Shown here piece by piece: positions 1 to 8,990 of a stretch of DNA of 33,006 nt (position 1 is the first letter of the stretch; each line of letters begins with the position of its first letter). A program made the translations under genes and the position numbers. Below the pieces are notes generated by a model. The model was given only the letters and a program-made list of their open reading frames with translations. It ran no database searches and was not told where the DNA came from. Source of the DNA: Prolixibacteraceae bacterium (GTDB lineage: Bacteria; Bacteroidota; Bacteroidia; Bacteroidales; Prolixibacteraceae); assembly GCA_947475715.1 (NCBI GenBank), contig CANJNY010000045.1, positions 1 through 33,006 on the forward strand. Direction: 5' to 3'.

Positions 1-1
1 A

Positions 2-2089
2 TCTCATGAAATCTCATATTTTCCTCCTACAGGTTTAAATAATCCCAATCAGGTAAACATGTCAGTTCCGAAAATCAACAGGTTGGTTCAGGTTGTTGGT
101 GATGAGAATAATCCAGTTCGTAACCTGAGGTTTTATGGCTTAACATTTGAGGGTGCCAAGGAAAATTTCAGAAATTATCCTCATCATTATGAACCTACCG
201 ATGGGTGCATTGCAATTACCTATGACTTTGCAACTGATTGTGAGTTTGCTAATTCCGAATTACGGGCTTGTGCCGGGGTAGGAATGGCAGTTAATTCCGG
301 TTGTTATGGTGTACGAATCTTTAATAGTACGTTTGACGGACTCGAACAAGGGGCTTTAAGTATTAGCGGCACCGGTGATCTTAAAAATGGAAAGCTAATT
401 CAGATTAACCGTGAAACTCTTGTTGATCACAATATTTTCTCCTCGTGTGGGCTGGGAGGGGGAATTACCCTTGGAGTAGGTGGAACTATTCATACAACGA
501 TATCACATAATTATTTTACTAAATCGGGCAGACCATATACCATTGACATTGGTTCAGGTGGTCTCGAAGGTACTATAACGGGCGATGTGAATCTTGAATA
601 TAACCATTTCGAGGATGTACAGACCGATGCCGATGATGCGGGTGTAATTGTAGTAACCGGAATGACCACGAATTCATCTGTGCGCAATAATATTATTCAC
701 CGGGTGCATCGAGGCTTTTTCAGTGATAACGTGGCTTTCTGGTTCGACAATATGTCAAGTAACTGGAGTGTTAAAAACAATATTTATTTTGACCTCGAAC
801 AGGGGGATATGAAAACTTGTGGTACCTATTTAATCAATAACGATTATTCAGATAATTTCCTCATTGAATCACCGGTTAACAATCCGGAAAAGTTTATTGA
901 GGGTAAACCTGATTTTGCCTGTTCGAATTTGCGGATTACCCTCAATGGAAAACCAATTAGCGGGGCGGTTCCTGCAGGTTCCCTGGTAAAGGTCAAAGCA
1001 GACATTCAAAATTCAGGAAGCTCAGGAGTCGCCACTATTTCTCTTCTTTCCGACAGGAAACCTATTGAGGAAAAGCCTTTCCCTGTAATTCGAAATAACT
1101 CGCGTACCGTGGAATTTGATCTTCGGCTTAATCAACCCGGCAGCCAGGATATCTCAATTGGCGAAACAAAATCCCAAACAATTCTGGTACTTGGTGAGAA
1201 ACCGAAAATTTCGTACGATAAGATTCACCTTTCCGAGGAGAGGGTACTTGGGGGTGAATCTGTTCGTATTTCTGCAGTAGCCACTAATTTACAGTCTGTT
1301 GATATCACTTCCGAAATCCAATTAATTTCGAATGATAAAATACTAGGGAGTCAGCCAATCGCATTAAAAGTTAGAGAGTCGAAGGTTGTCTTCTTTGATT
1401 TTATCCCTGAAGTGGGTAATTTCCCAATCCGGATAGGCAATAGTGACGATTTATTACTCACTGTTTTGAAATGCAAAGAACTCGATTTGACTAAGCAAAA
1501 ATTGAATACCTATATATCTCCAAAATCCAAACCATCCACCGTTGAGGTCTTTCAAAAGGAGAACAAATATATTTTGAAGGCCAGCGGTTGGGACTTTTAC
1601 CATGCCGAAGATGCCTATGCAACAGTTTACCTGAAGAAATTAAAAGGGGATTTTGTATCCACTGCAAAGATTAGTGCTTTTGGAAATCGAACCAGCGAAT
1701 GGTACAGGAGCGGTTTGTTTGTCCGTAATGATATCAGCAAGAGTTTTGATGTGGATCGGGGAAGCCTGGGATCTGTACTTATGTTTAGCACGCCTGGACG
1801 AGCAGGAATCGAATATGATGAATTTGGTAACGGTTGTATGCACAAGGCTGCTAGCGAAAATCTTCCCGAAAACTCTCCAACACCAATCTGGATTAAACTG
1901 GAGCGGCATGGAGACAAGTTTACCGGTTACATTAGTCTGGACGGGAAAACCTGGATAATAAGGCGTCAGACGAATCTGATTCCGGGTATTGAGAAATCGG
2001 TTGATCTTGGTCTGGCAGCTGGATCTCCTGATCAGAAACAATATCGAGTAGAGTTTCTGGACTGGAAAATAAAGGTTGAGGATTTATAA
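2..2089 (+). CDS. Secreted right-handed parallel beta-helix protein with CARDB-like and DUF1349-like C-terminal domains (5' end outside the window)
   Basis: The reading frame is open without a stop from base 2, and the residues before the first ATG (base 59) read like the same protein, so the gene is truncated by the window edge and ATG 59 is not its start. The first ~280 residues have the Asn/Gly-rich, short-strand rhythm of pectate-lyase-like beta-helix proteins, with rungs such as VRNLRFYGLTFEG and HNYFTKSGRPYTIDIGSGG. About residues 300-480 look like one or two Ig-like CARDB domains. The last ~190 residues (from about ILKASGWDFYHAEDAY) resemble the concanavalin-like DUF1349 fold, with the typical SGLFVRND and IWIKLERHGD segments. 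Such proteins are usually exported and act on, or bind, polysaccharides. The substrate cannot be read from the sequence. No T9SS tail is seen. Confidence 0.8.
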   Translation, partial: SHEISYFPPTGLNNPNQVNMSVPKINRLVQVVGDENNPVRNLRFYGLTFEGAKENFRNYPHHYEPTDGCIAITYDFATDCEFANSELRACAGVGMAVNSGCYGVRIFNSTFDGLEQGALSISGTGDLKNGKLIQINRETLVDHNIFSSCGLGGGITLGVGGTIHTTISHNYFTKSGRPYTIDIGSGGLEGTITGDVNLEYNHFEDVQTDADDAGVIVVTGMTTNSSVRNNIIHRVHRGFFSDNVAFWFDNMSSNWSVKNNIYFDLEQGDMKTCGTYLINNDYSDNFLIESPVNNPEKFIEGKPDFACSNLRITLNGKPISGAVPAGSLVKVKADIQNSGSSGVATISLLSDRKPIEEKPFPVIRNNSRTVEFDLRLNQPGSQDISIGETKSQTILVLGEKPKISYDKIHLSEERVLGGESVRISAVATNLQSVDITSEIQLISNDKILGSQPIALKVRESKVVFFDFIPEVGNFPIRIGNSDDLLLTVLKCKELDLTKQKLNTYISPKSKPSTVEVFQKENKYILKASGWDFYHAEDAYATVYLKKLKGDFVSTAKISAFGNRTSEWYRSGLFVRNDISKSFDVDRGSLGSVLMFSTPGRAGIEYDEFGNGCMHKAASENLPENSPTPIWIKLERHGDKFTGYISLDGKTWIIRRQTNLIPGIEKSVDLGLAAGSPDQKQYRVEFLDWKIKVEDL

Positions 2090-2428
2090 TTGTAAAGGAT
2101 AAAGCCTCCCTTTGCCTGAAATCTTTAGCTGATATTAATTAGGTAACAGAGTCTCACAGATCAATTATATTTCGCAAAGTAATGGGAGTTCTTGTTTTAA
2201 AAGGGTTGTTATGGCTAGCATTGTAAAGTCAATTATTTGAAGCGGAGGTATTCTTCAGGGAGAAGTATGATTAGATTTTTATTGTGAATAAGTTAACTTA
2301 TTTATAATTTGGACTATGAGTGGTGGTGGAAGAATTAATTCTTTCAAAATCGGTCAATTTCAAAAATACAATATTGCTTTATTTCACTGCTTACAATAAG
2401 TGAACAATATAATAAAGGCGGTCAAATT
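2090..2428. other. Intergenic region between convergent genes, containing a 16-bp palindrome
   Basis: This stretch lies between the 3' ends of the beta-helix gene (plus) and the MarR gene (minus). No convincing ORF is seen. The only clear structure is the perfect palindrome AATAAGTTAACTTATT at 2287-2302. No GC-rich terminator hairpin is visible. Confidence 0.6.
2287..2302. repeat. Perfect 16-bp palindrome
   Basis: AATAAGTTAACTTATT reads identically on both strands, centred on GTTAAC. It lies between two convergent gene ends, so it could be a weak bidirectional terminator stem or a protein-binding site. AT-rich palindromes of this length occur by chance fairly often in such DNA. Confidence 0.4.
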
Positions 2429-2878
2429 TCAGAACCTAATTTTATCCAAGAGTTGGTTTAAAAGGGCAACTTCAATGTCTGACAGGTTTTTGAGCATGGT
2501 ATCCGCTTTTTTTTCGCAATCAAATAAACTATCCAGTAAATTAAGTCCCTCTTCTGTAATCTCAATAGTTTTTAATCTGCGGTCATCCGGATTCTCTTTT
2601 CGGCTCACCAGCTTCTTGTCATAAAGACGATCAACAATCCGGCTCACATCCGAATCTTTATCAAGCATCCGCTCTTTAATGAATCCGATGCAAAGGGGCG
2701 CCTCCGTCCGAAATCCCCGTAATATTCGCAAAACATTATATTGTTGTTCTGTAATATTATGAGTTTTTAAGGATTGGAAAAACTCATAGCTAAGCACTTT
2801 GGCCGTAAATGTGAGATTTATCAATCCTTTATGATACTCGTTTCGAAAACGCCCTTTTAATTCATCTTCAATAGTCAT
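2429..2878 (-). CDS. MarR-family winged-helix transcriptional regulator
   Basis: A 149-residue protein, the usual MarR length. About residues 35-115 carry the winged helix: ITEQQYNVLRILRG (helix before the HTH), a recognition-helix region around DKDSDVSRIVDRLYDKKLV, and the diagnostic wing RKENPDDRRLKTIEITEEG with the conserved D-D-R. The flanking helices would form the dimer interface. The family binds palindromic operators as dimers and is often released by small phenolic or oxidant ligands. It starts at the ATG next to an upstream DoxX-like remnant whose stop lies 6 nt before it, so the two were once an operon (DoxX-like membrane proteins commonly neighbour MarR genes). A palindromic site further upstream at 3087-3125 is a plausible autoregulatory operator. 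The ligand and targets are unknown. Confidence 0.9.
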   Translation of the reverse strand: MTIEDELKGRFRNEYHKGLINLTFTAKVLSYEFFQSLKTHNITEQQYNVLRILRGFRTEAPLCIGFIKERMLDKDSDVSRIVDRLYDKKLVSRKENPDDRRLKTIEITEEGLNLLDSLFDCEKKADTMLKNLSDIEVALLNQLLDKIRF

Positions 2879-2884
2879 CCTTTA

Positions 2885-3082
2885 TTATTTGAAGAGTTCC
2901 GGATTTCTTAAAAATCCAACCACCCAGATAAGTAATAATATTAAGGCCGGCATAACAATGCTTAATCCACCAGTCATATGAATAATTATGGCACCACCCA
3001 TGTATGAACTAAGCAGCAATGTTCCAATTTTGTTTTGAAATGATCGATTACTTTTGTTTTGATTAACTGAAATAATTGTGAT
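2885..3082 (-). pseudogene. 3' remnant of a DoxX-like (DoxX_2) small membrane protein
   Basis: The minus-strand frame is open for 65 codons, from an in-frame TGA at 3083-3085 down to TAA at 2885-2887. It contains GTLLLSSYMGGAIIIHM and ends LLLIWVVGFLRNPELFK. This matches the C-terminal pattern of DoxX-like proteins: LGxLLLxxYLGGAIxxH, then a last membrane helix ending W-x-x-x-x-LR-x-P-x-L. A complete protein would be about 110-130 residues, but only the last ~50 remain and the first ATG in frame (2999-3001) would give just 38 residues. The first ~60% of the gene is gone, so this is most likely a decayed gene. It sits directly upstream of marR, spaced like an operon partner. A short functional peptide cannot be excluded. 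Confidence 0.6.
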
Positions 3083-3083
3083 T

Positions 3084-3091
3084 CAAAAATA
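3084..3091 (-). promoter_or_regulatory. Possible Bacteroidota -7 promoter box for the doxX remnant/marR unit
   Basis: Read on the minus strand this is TATTTTTG, an exact fit to the Bacteroidota -7 consensus TAnnTTTG. It would start transcription just before the DoxX-like remnant. No good -33 TTG is found at the usual distance. It overlaps the left arm of the inverted repeat at 3087-3125, as expected for a repressor-controlled promoter. Confidence 0.35.
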
Positions 3092-3125
3092 TGCAATAAA
3101 ATTGGATGTTTAAACATGCATATTT
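3087..3125. promoter_or_regulatory. Candidate MarR operator: inverted repeat with a nested palindrome
   Basis: The arms AAATATGCA (3087-3095) and TGCATATTT (3117-3125) are perfect inverted repeats of each other. Between them, at 3106-3117, lies the perfect palindrome ATGTTTAAACAT, which shares one base with the right arm. The site is just upstream of the doxX remnant/marR unit and overlaps a -7-like box, the position expected for autoregulation by a MarR dimer. AT-richness makes chance a real alternative. Confidence 0.4.
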
Positions 3126-3231
3126 AATTAAATTATAAACAGGCATAATAATCTCTTGCTTTTATTTTAACCCTGAATTCGTACCTGCCTCTCTTTTTTT
3201 AGTTCGAATATCACGTTATAAAAGAATTTTT

Positions 3232-3816
3232 TCATTGTGGCAAATGTCCCCTGAATTGAATGCAGGGAATTTCATTGTAGCTGCATTTTCTGTGAAAATT
3301 CAGTTTTAGATTATTAGATTCATCAGATTTGATCTCAAAAATTAAGTCCGGAAGTTCGTACCATGCTTTAAGACAGCTCGTATCAATGGCTGAGAATTCT
3401 GTTGTGGGGGTTAAGTATTTTTCAAGCAATGTGTCATAATAGCCCCGATCCTTTTTTTTCTCCTCCACAATGAAGTATTTACCTGAAGGAAGCATGAACT
3501 GAATCTTTCCGGCAGAATCGCTTACCGCTTCAATAATCACTTTAGCGTTGAAGGTGTTTTTATCCCCTTGTTTGACAAATATTTTTTTCCCTTCCAGAGG
3601 TCTGGGAGTTTCAAGCTGTTTTATAAATTCAGCACGAGGTTTAACTCCGCCGCAATATGAGGCGGTTTGGGTAACAATAATTTCAATCGGGAACTCTTTT
3701 GGTATAACGCCGACAATCTCTTGTTGCCCTGGAATACTGCCTTCTTTTGCGCGGAAGCTTAACATACAAAATCCCGAATAGCAAAGAATTAGGGGGATTA
3801 AAATAAAAGATCGCAT
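3232..3816 (-). CDS. Small secreted protein of unknown function with a carboxypeptidase-regulatory-like segment
   Basis: A 194-residue protein with an N-terminal hydrophobic signal (MRSFILIPLILCYSGFCML). It may be a lipoprotein or be cleaved before FRAKEG. The body has a TQTASYCGGVKPRAE motif, then LETPRPLEGKKIFVKQGD, then SDSAGKIQFMLPSGKYFIVEE. The last part has the look of a carboxypeptidase-regulatory-like or transthyretin-like beta-sandwich, in which an added property is moulded as D-x-x-G-x-(F)-x-x-x-L-P-x-G-x-Y. Several Cys residues suggest disulfides in the periplasm or outside the cell. I know this arrangement from uncharacterised Bacteroidota proteins but cannot give it a role. It stands alone on the minus strand, separated from the giant gene downstream by ~175 nt, and no promoter is obvious. 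Confidence 0.75.
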   Translation of the reverse strand: MRSFILIPLILCYSGFCMLSFRAKEGSIPGQQEIVGVIPKEFPIEIIVTQTASYCGGVKPRAEFIKQLETPRPLEGKKIFVKQGDKNTFNAKVIIEAVSDSAGKIQFMLPSGKYFIVEEKKKDRGYYDTLLEKYLTPTTEFSAIDTSCLKAWYELPDLIFEIKSDESNNLKLNFHRKCSYNEIPCIQFRGHLPQ

Positions 3817-3992
3817 AAGTTAAATGAATTTTGAATTTAAAGCAGAATTTGATTCTTTGGTTAACTAATTATTCGTTGGTGTCTTATGCAGTAGGTAATG
3901 TGAACAGATAAATATCGTATTTCATTCTTAGAACTTATTTATTTCCCTTAAAAGGTTTCAATTGGTAACAGGAAGGTTTGTCGAATATCATG

Positions 3993-6900
3993 TTATTTAG
4001 CATGAGGAACCTGACTCCGGAATTTTAACTGCGATAGATGTCCAGCAGATTTAAGGGTTAAAATTTTCAAGGGCATAATGTTTCCAATTCCAAAATTTGT
4101 TGCCCATTTTGAGAAGTCAAGAACCGATACATTGCCATCTTCGTCAATATCCGAGGGTAAATAGATTGTTGTTTTACCAAAATCAGCTGCCCAATTGGAA
4201 AAGTCCAATACTGAAATGCTGCCATCGCCATCTGCATTGCCTGCCACCATACCAAAGATTCCTGCAGATAATTGCTTATATCCGGCAGAGCTTCCATAGG
4301 CTTTTGTAAGGGCATCTGTGAAATTCCAGGCGTAATCATTACAGTTGTTAGTCATTCCTGCATTACTCATAATCGAAATATGATTACGGTGTGAGATTAT
4401 TACATAAAGATTGCCTGTAAATATTGGATTTCCAATTGTTGGAGGAGTTATTCCGTCAAGGCAGACAATTGTTCCATTCGATTTTAGAAGATAAGCCCTT
4501 GGCCATCCTGATAAAACAGTTCCCGGCAAAGCTTCTTCCGGAGTGGGTGCTGATCTGAGCTCGACCAAAACCCAGTCAATTATTCCGGAAGGAACAGAAG
4601 TTAAAATTTCTGTTCCGGTATAGTTCCAAGGGGAACTATTGTATGGTTGATTCAGTGGAATAAGGGAAAGATCATTGAGTGTCTGATTCATTAATCCTGT
4701 TGAGGTATTAAAGTTGCCTTCAAGGAATACATTGACAATTAATTGTTTGTTCGTGGATGGTATCGGAGGTGAATTAACTATGATATTATCTGTGGCCGGG
4801 GAATAGCATCCATTTGCGTCAGTTACCTTGAAGGTATAGGTTCCGGAATTTAAATTAGTGAATATTCCTGCAGACCCTGTTCCCGAATTTGTTGTCGCAC
4901 CAACTGATTCAGTTAATATCCATGATCCGGATGATGGTAATCCACTAAATTCAACGGATCCGGTAGCTGTTGAACACGTAGGTTGGGTAACTATTCCCGG
5001 CACCGGAGCTGTAGGATTTGTATTCACAGTCGCCATAATATCAAGTCGGGATGCACTTTCGCAACTGTTTACTGTCTGACTTGCATAATAATGAGTGGCG
5101 TTGATTAGGGCTGTTGATGAAGAAATCAGGTTTCCTGCACTTGAAGCATCATACCATTTTAAGGCAGTACCTGTAGTGGCTAAACTGGCAACGGTTGGAG
5201 ATGCAGATGCACAAAATATTTGATTTGCTGTTCCGGTTGGAGCAGCTGTGGTATTAATAGTTGCTGTAACATCAAATCTTTGTGGACTTTCACAGGAGTT
5301 TAGTGTCTGACTCGCATAATAATGGCTGCCGTTGACCAGGGCAGCTGATGAAGAGATCAGGTTTCCTGCCGTTGAAGCGTCATACCATTTTAAGGCAGTA
5401 CCTGTCGCGGCTAAACTGGCTACAGTTGGCAAGGCAGATGCGCAAAATGTTTGGGCTGCTGTTCCGGTTGGAGCTGCGGTTGTGTTTACGGTTGCAGTAA
5501 CATCAAACCGCGACGTGCTCTCACAATTACCTACAGTCTGACTTGCATAATAGTGGGTTCCGGTAATCAGGGGAGTTGAAGAAGAGAGGGCAGTTCCTCC
5601 GGAGGAAGCAGAATACCATTGAATTGCAGAACCGGTAGCTGTCAAGCTGGCTACCGTCGGAGATAAGCCGAAGCAGAAGGTTTGAGAAGCAGTTCCTGTT
5701 GGGGCAGATGGCGGTGAACAAATAATATTCAGCGTGTAATCCTCCACCTCGCCATAGCTTGAATTGCCGCAAGGGGTCGTATTGGGGCCATTATTATAAA
5801 GATGTAATCGTATTCTCATCCGTATGGTTTCTGTGGGAGTTCCCGCCGGGGGAGTAATAGTGGCTGTAACCGGGTTGCCAGAGTTTGGTACTGATACTAA
5901 TACATTTTCCCCTGCATCGGTGAATTCTCCATTATTATTCCAGTCGCACCAGATTAGTACCTGATCATTCGAATAACTCGGAGTAAAGGCAACTGAAACG
6001 GAATAACCTGTCCCGGTGGTCATTGTCGTTTGCTTTGCCGAGTAATCGGAGTATCCATTTGTTCCTGCGACAGATGTCTGGTCAATTGATCCAAGTATAA
6101 CACGTGAAATATAATTCGATCCAATCATCGAAGATCCTGCAGAACAATATGTTATAGTTCTGTACCCTGCCGGTGATGTAACCGTTGGAATTCGTGCGGT
6201 TCCGACGGTTAAGGAGGTGCATTGGGCATCCAGGTGATTTCCAATCACACTTCCTGACGGGGTGTCGTAGGTGAGCCAGAAAAAATTGGTGCCTGCATTT
6301 AAGGTAGCAGTTCCCGTAATTGTAAATGTACCGTTGGGCGAAACCGATGTGGAGCCAAATTGAGTAGACGTGCCAAAGGAGTTATTATGTCCGGTATAAA
6401 AGAGTTTGGCATTTGAAAGGTCGGTTGCAACAGCTGTTGAACCGGAGGTATTAAACGTAAATGAAGTAGCGCTTAGGGGGTTCAGGGTGCCATCTGTAAC
6501 GACTTGAATTCCTATTATTTCCTGATTTGTCTGATTTGGAAAAATATTAGCTGTCTTATTTTGAGTCGTGGTGCTTGAGGCATAAGTCATGTTCACGGGG
6601 GTATAATAAACCGGTGTTTCCCATAGTCCCCGGCCATAAGTGGCTACTCTTAATTTACTATCCGAAGGATTCAGTGCATAATAAAATTCAAGTTCCCCAA
6701 CAGAAACATTAGGTAGCCCCGTATTGTATGCAATCCAATTATCTGTTCCTTTTTTAAAGTAAACTCCCAGTTCTGTACCCACATATAATTGCACTTCAGC
6801 GTTAACCTGTTTATTTTGAACAATTGTATAAGTTGGTATTGAAGGCAATCCGGTTGAAATATTGGTCCATGTAGTTCCTCCACTGATTGATTGAAAGACT

Positions 6901-8918
6901 TTTGAGGAGGTATAACCGCTCACAGTAACCCATAGTGTATTTTCGTCGTCATTTTTTACTGCAATGTTGGTGATATTTGATGGTATGGTTCCGGTTATAT
7001 TAATCCATGAGGAACCGCCATCCGTGGTTTTCCAGATTCTTGTTGGATCTGCGACATAAAGTACCTGAGGATTTGAAGGTGCAATCGCCATAGAACGTAT
7101 TTTACTCGATGTATTCATGGTCGAAATTTTGGTCCATGCATCACCCTGGTCTGTTGTTTTATAAATATCAGAATATCCCAGATAGAGAATCTTTGGATTT
7201 AACGGGTCAATAATATACGGGGATACCCAGGCTCCCGTTTCTTTTAAGCCTCCAGGGATATTCGCAGAAATATCTGTTGCTGTGATCCAATGGTCTTTTG
7301 TTCTGTCAAGTTGTCCGTTAACATAAGTGCCATATTGAATATTGGCGTCGGTATAATCGATTAGACATTCCATCCCATCGCCACCTTTTACATCACTCCA
7401 GGCTCCTGCGGACAATAATTTTGTTCCATTATCCTGCAGACCTGTAATGGTTTCATTTGGTGTTGTTTGTGAAACCCCTAACTTATACATCTGGCTTATT
7501 ACTATTCCGTTGGTTTTATTACTCCAAAGTGTGCCGTTATTGGCTGAAATATAAACACCTCCGTCATTACATTCAAATAAATTACCATCGCCTCGGTATC
7601 TAAGCATATGTTTATCTGCATGAACCTCCTGTACTGTACTTCCGGACCAATGATTTACAATACTCCAGCTGGTGCCTCCATTTGTTGAACGCCAGGTGTT
7701 TACCCCTCCGATTAGCAAGGTGGTGGCATTAGAAGGAGATACATCAATACTTAAGTCATACCACCCTTGTCCGCCAGAATCCCCTCCATTGGCGTTCCAT
7801 CCTAAAAGATTTTTGGGTGTTCCGGCAAAAACCTGACTATAGGTTGCCCCGCTATCTGTTGATTTATAAATGCCATAGAGCCCATCTACAGAATTCGCGG
7901 CAATTGCATATACCAAAATCGGATTATTAGGTGAAACTGCCAGATCGATACGGTGGGCGCTCGAATTTGTAAAGCTTTGTGTCCATGAGGCCCCGCCATC
8001 CGTAGATAAATAAATCGTTCCGCTGGTTGTTGAACCGTATAAAGTAGTAAAATCGCCGGGCTTATATTCCAGATCCATAAAATTAACGGTAGATAATCTT
8101 GTGCTCCAGGTGCTGCCCCCGTCGGTAGTTTTGTAAACGCCATTAGAGGTTGCCGCAAGGATTGTCTGGTTATTTGAAGGGTCGACCAGCAGTTTTGACA
8201 CCATGGAATTACTTGCAAGGGTATAGGTAATTCCGGTGGTATTCCATGTCGTGCCGCCATCGGTCGATTTTAGTACCCCAATACTTCGGTTATCCCCGGC
8301 ATCTTTATCCCCAGTGGCAATATAAATTGTATTTGAGGTTGCATAATCTGAGGAGATAATAATATCGCTGACAGCCAGTACTCCATTATTATCGGTCAGG
8401 CAAGTCCAGGTTACACCGTTATCGGTTGTTTTCCATAAGCCACCTGCGGCTGCTCCAATCCACCAGGTATTATTGTCAGAGGGATGAAATGCGATGCAGC
8501 TGATCCGACCAATACCGGCGTATCCACCGTCTGAACTTGTGGGACCCAGTGAAGTCCAGCTTGAGGTGTTTGTCAGAGCTGCGGCTTTTAGGGTGGGATG
8601 CGCCTTTTGGTAATCCCGGAATACCTCTTTTGCCGATTGTTTTGGAAATTCCGTAGTAATAGGATCTATCTGGTTCTCAATATAATATTCCCACCGTTTA
8701 AAGTGTTTCCAGCCTGCAGCTTTGGTTTTTACGCCATTGTTGAAATAGTATCCATTTACTACATTATATGGTGCCCAATATTGAATAAACGCATCTTTAT
8801 AATGAGAGAATGTTAATTCTCCCTTTGGTTTACCCTGTGGCAAGTTTTTTATCCATGGTTGGGAAACCAAATCTGATGCGAAAAAGAGCAAGATCAGAGC
8901 GAAAAATAAATATTTCAT
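3993..8918 (-). CDS. Giant secreted Asp-box (BNR/sortilin-like) propeller protein with GEVED, Ig_7, SprB-like and dockerin-like domains
   Basis: A 1641-residue exported protein with a signal peptide at residues 1-19. Residues ~120-770 carry many Asp-box motifs of the S/T-x-D-G-G-x-T/S-W type (STDGGTTW, TTDGGSTW, STDGGASW, TTDGGSSW), the hallmark of sialidase, sortilin and GH74-like propellers. Residues ~776-920 resemble the BNR-associated N-terminal domain. Residues ~920-1062 are a GEVED domain ending YGEVEDY. Three Ig_7-type repeats follow (~1062-1300), then a SprB-like unit (~1305-1385). Next is a module with DWVLVELR and SHRNHISIMS, known from Bacteroidota surface proteins. Residues 1561-1610 hold two dockerin-type Ca-binding loops (NADGDGSISVLDF and DIDEDGNVSVLDF). 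The protein ends FRSQVPHAK and lacks the usual YPNP-type T9SS tail. It is a tandem paralogue of the next gene upstream (9127-14865). An adhesin or glycan-acting role is likely, but no catalytic residues were assigned. Confidence 0.85.
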   Translation of the reverse strand: MKYLFFALILLFFASDLVSQPWIKNLPQGKPKGELTFSHYKDAFIQYWAPYNVVNGYYFNNGVKTKAAGWKHFKRWEYYIENQIDPITTEFPKQSAKEVFRDYQKAHPTLKAAALTNTSSWTSLGPTSSDGGYAGIGRISCIAFHPSDNNTWWIGAAAGGLWKTTDNGVTWTCLTDNNGVLAVSDIIISSDYATSNTIYIATGDKDAGDNRSIGVLKSTDGGTTWNTTGITYTLASNSMVSKLLVDPSNNQTILAATSNGVYKTTDGGSTWSTRLSTVNFMDLEYKPGDFTTLYGSTTSGTIYLSTDGGASWTQSFTNSSAHRIDLAVSPNNPILVYAIAANSVDGLYGIYKSTDSGATYSQVFAGTPKNLLGWNANGGDSGGQGWYDLSIDVSPSNATTLLIGGVNTWRSTNGGTSWSIVNHWSGSTVQEVHADKHMLRYRGDGNLFECNDGGVYISANNGTLWSNKTNGIVISQMYKLGVSQTTPNETITGLQDNGTKLLSAGAWSDVKGGDGMECLIDYTDANIQYGTYVNGQLDRTKDHWITATDISANIPGGLKETGAWVSPYIIDPLNPKILYLGYSDIYKTTDQGDAWTKISTMNTSSKIRSMAIAPSNPQVLYVADPTRIWKTTDGGSSWINITGTIPSNITNIAVKNDDENTLWVTVSGYTSSKVFQSISGGTTWTNISTGLPSIPTYTIVQNKQVNAEVQLYVGTELGVYFKKGTDNWIAYNTGLPNVSVGELEFYYALNPSDSKLRVATYGRGLWETPVYYTPVNMTYASSTTTQNKTANIFPNQTNQEIIGIQVVTDGTLNPLSATSFTFNTSGSTAVATDLSNAKLFYTGHNNSFGTSTQFGSTSVSPNGTFTITGTATLNAGTNFFWLTYDTPSGSVIGNHLDAQCTSLTVGTARIPTVTSPAGYRTITYCSAGSSMIGSNYISRVILGSIDQTSVAGTNGYSDYSAKQTTMTTGTGYSVSVAFTPSYSNDQVLIWCDWNNNGEFTDAGENVLVSVPNSGNPVTATITPPAGTPTETIRMRIRLHLYNNGPNTTPCGNSSYGEVEDYTLNIICSPPSAPTGTASQTFCFGLSPTVASLTATGSAIQWYSASSGGTALSSSTPLITGTHYYASQTVGNCESTSRFDVTATVNTTAAPTGTAAQTFCASALPTVASLAATGTALKWYDASTAGNLISSSAALVNGSHYYASQTLNSCESPQRFDVTATINTTAAPTGTANQIFCASASPTVASLATTGTALKWYDASSAGNLISSSTALINATHYYASQTVNSCESASRLDIMATVNTNPTAPVPGIVTQPTCSTATGSVEFSGLPSSGSWILTESVGATTNSGTGSAGIFTNLNSGTYTFKVTDANGCYSPATDNIIVNSPPIPSTNKQLIVNVFLEGNFNTSTGLMNQTLNDLSLIPLNQPYNSSPWNYTGTEILTSVPSGIIDWVLVELRSAPTPEEALPGTVLSGWPRAYLLKSNGTIVCLDGITPPTIGNPIFTGNLYVIISHRNHISIMSNAGMTNNCNDYAWNFTDALTKAYGSSAGYKQLSAGIFGMVAGNADGDGSISVLDFSNWAADFGKTTIYLPSDIDEDGNVSVLDFSKWATNFGIGNIMPLKILTLKSAGHLSQLKFRSQVPHAK
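5015..5720 (-). repeat. Three tandem Ig_7-type repeats inside the 1641-aa protein
   Basis: Three units of about 230 bp encode near-identical copies built on the pattern AQxFC...TVASL-x-ATG-x-A-x-x-WY-x-AS...HYYASQT-x-x-x-CES. The two units nearest the C-terminus are the most alike (shared TGTALKWYDAS), suggesting recent duplication or gene conversion. The boundaries are approximate. Confidence 0.75.
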
Positions 8919-8990
8919 TTTTGAAAATAGCTTGTAATGACACCCTTTTTTACGGATGATTTATCAGGATAAGAGACATATTTTGTTATT

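Noticed and set aside
1627-2041. Minus- and plus-strand ORFs of 96-133 codons inside the beta-helix gene
   Set aside because: They overlap the DUF1349-like domain in other frames and have no recognisable motifs.
59-2089. ATG at 59 as the real start of the beta-helix gene
   Set aside because: The frame is open to base 2 with protein-like residues that continue the family pattern, and no signal peptide follows ATG 59. The gene is truncated by the window edge.
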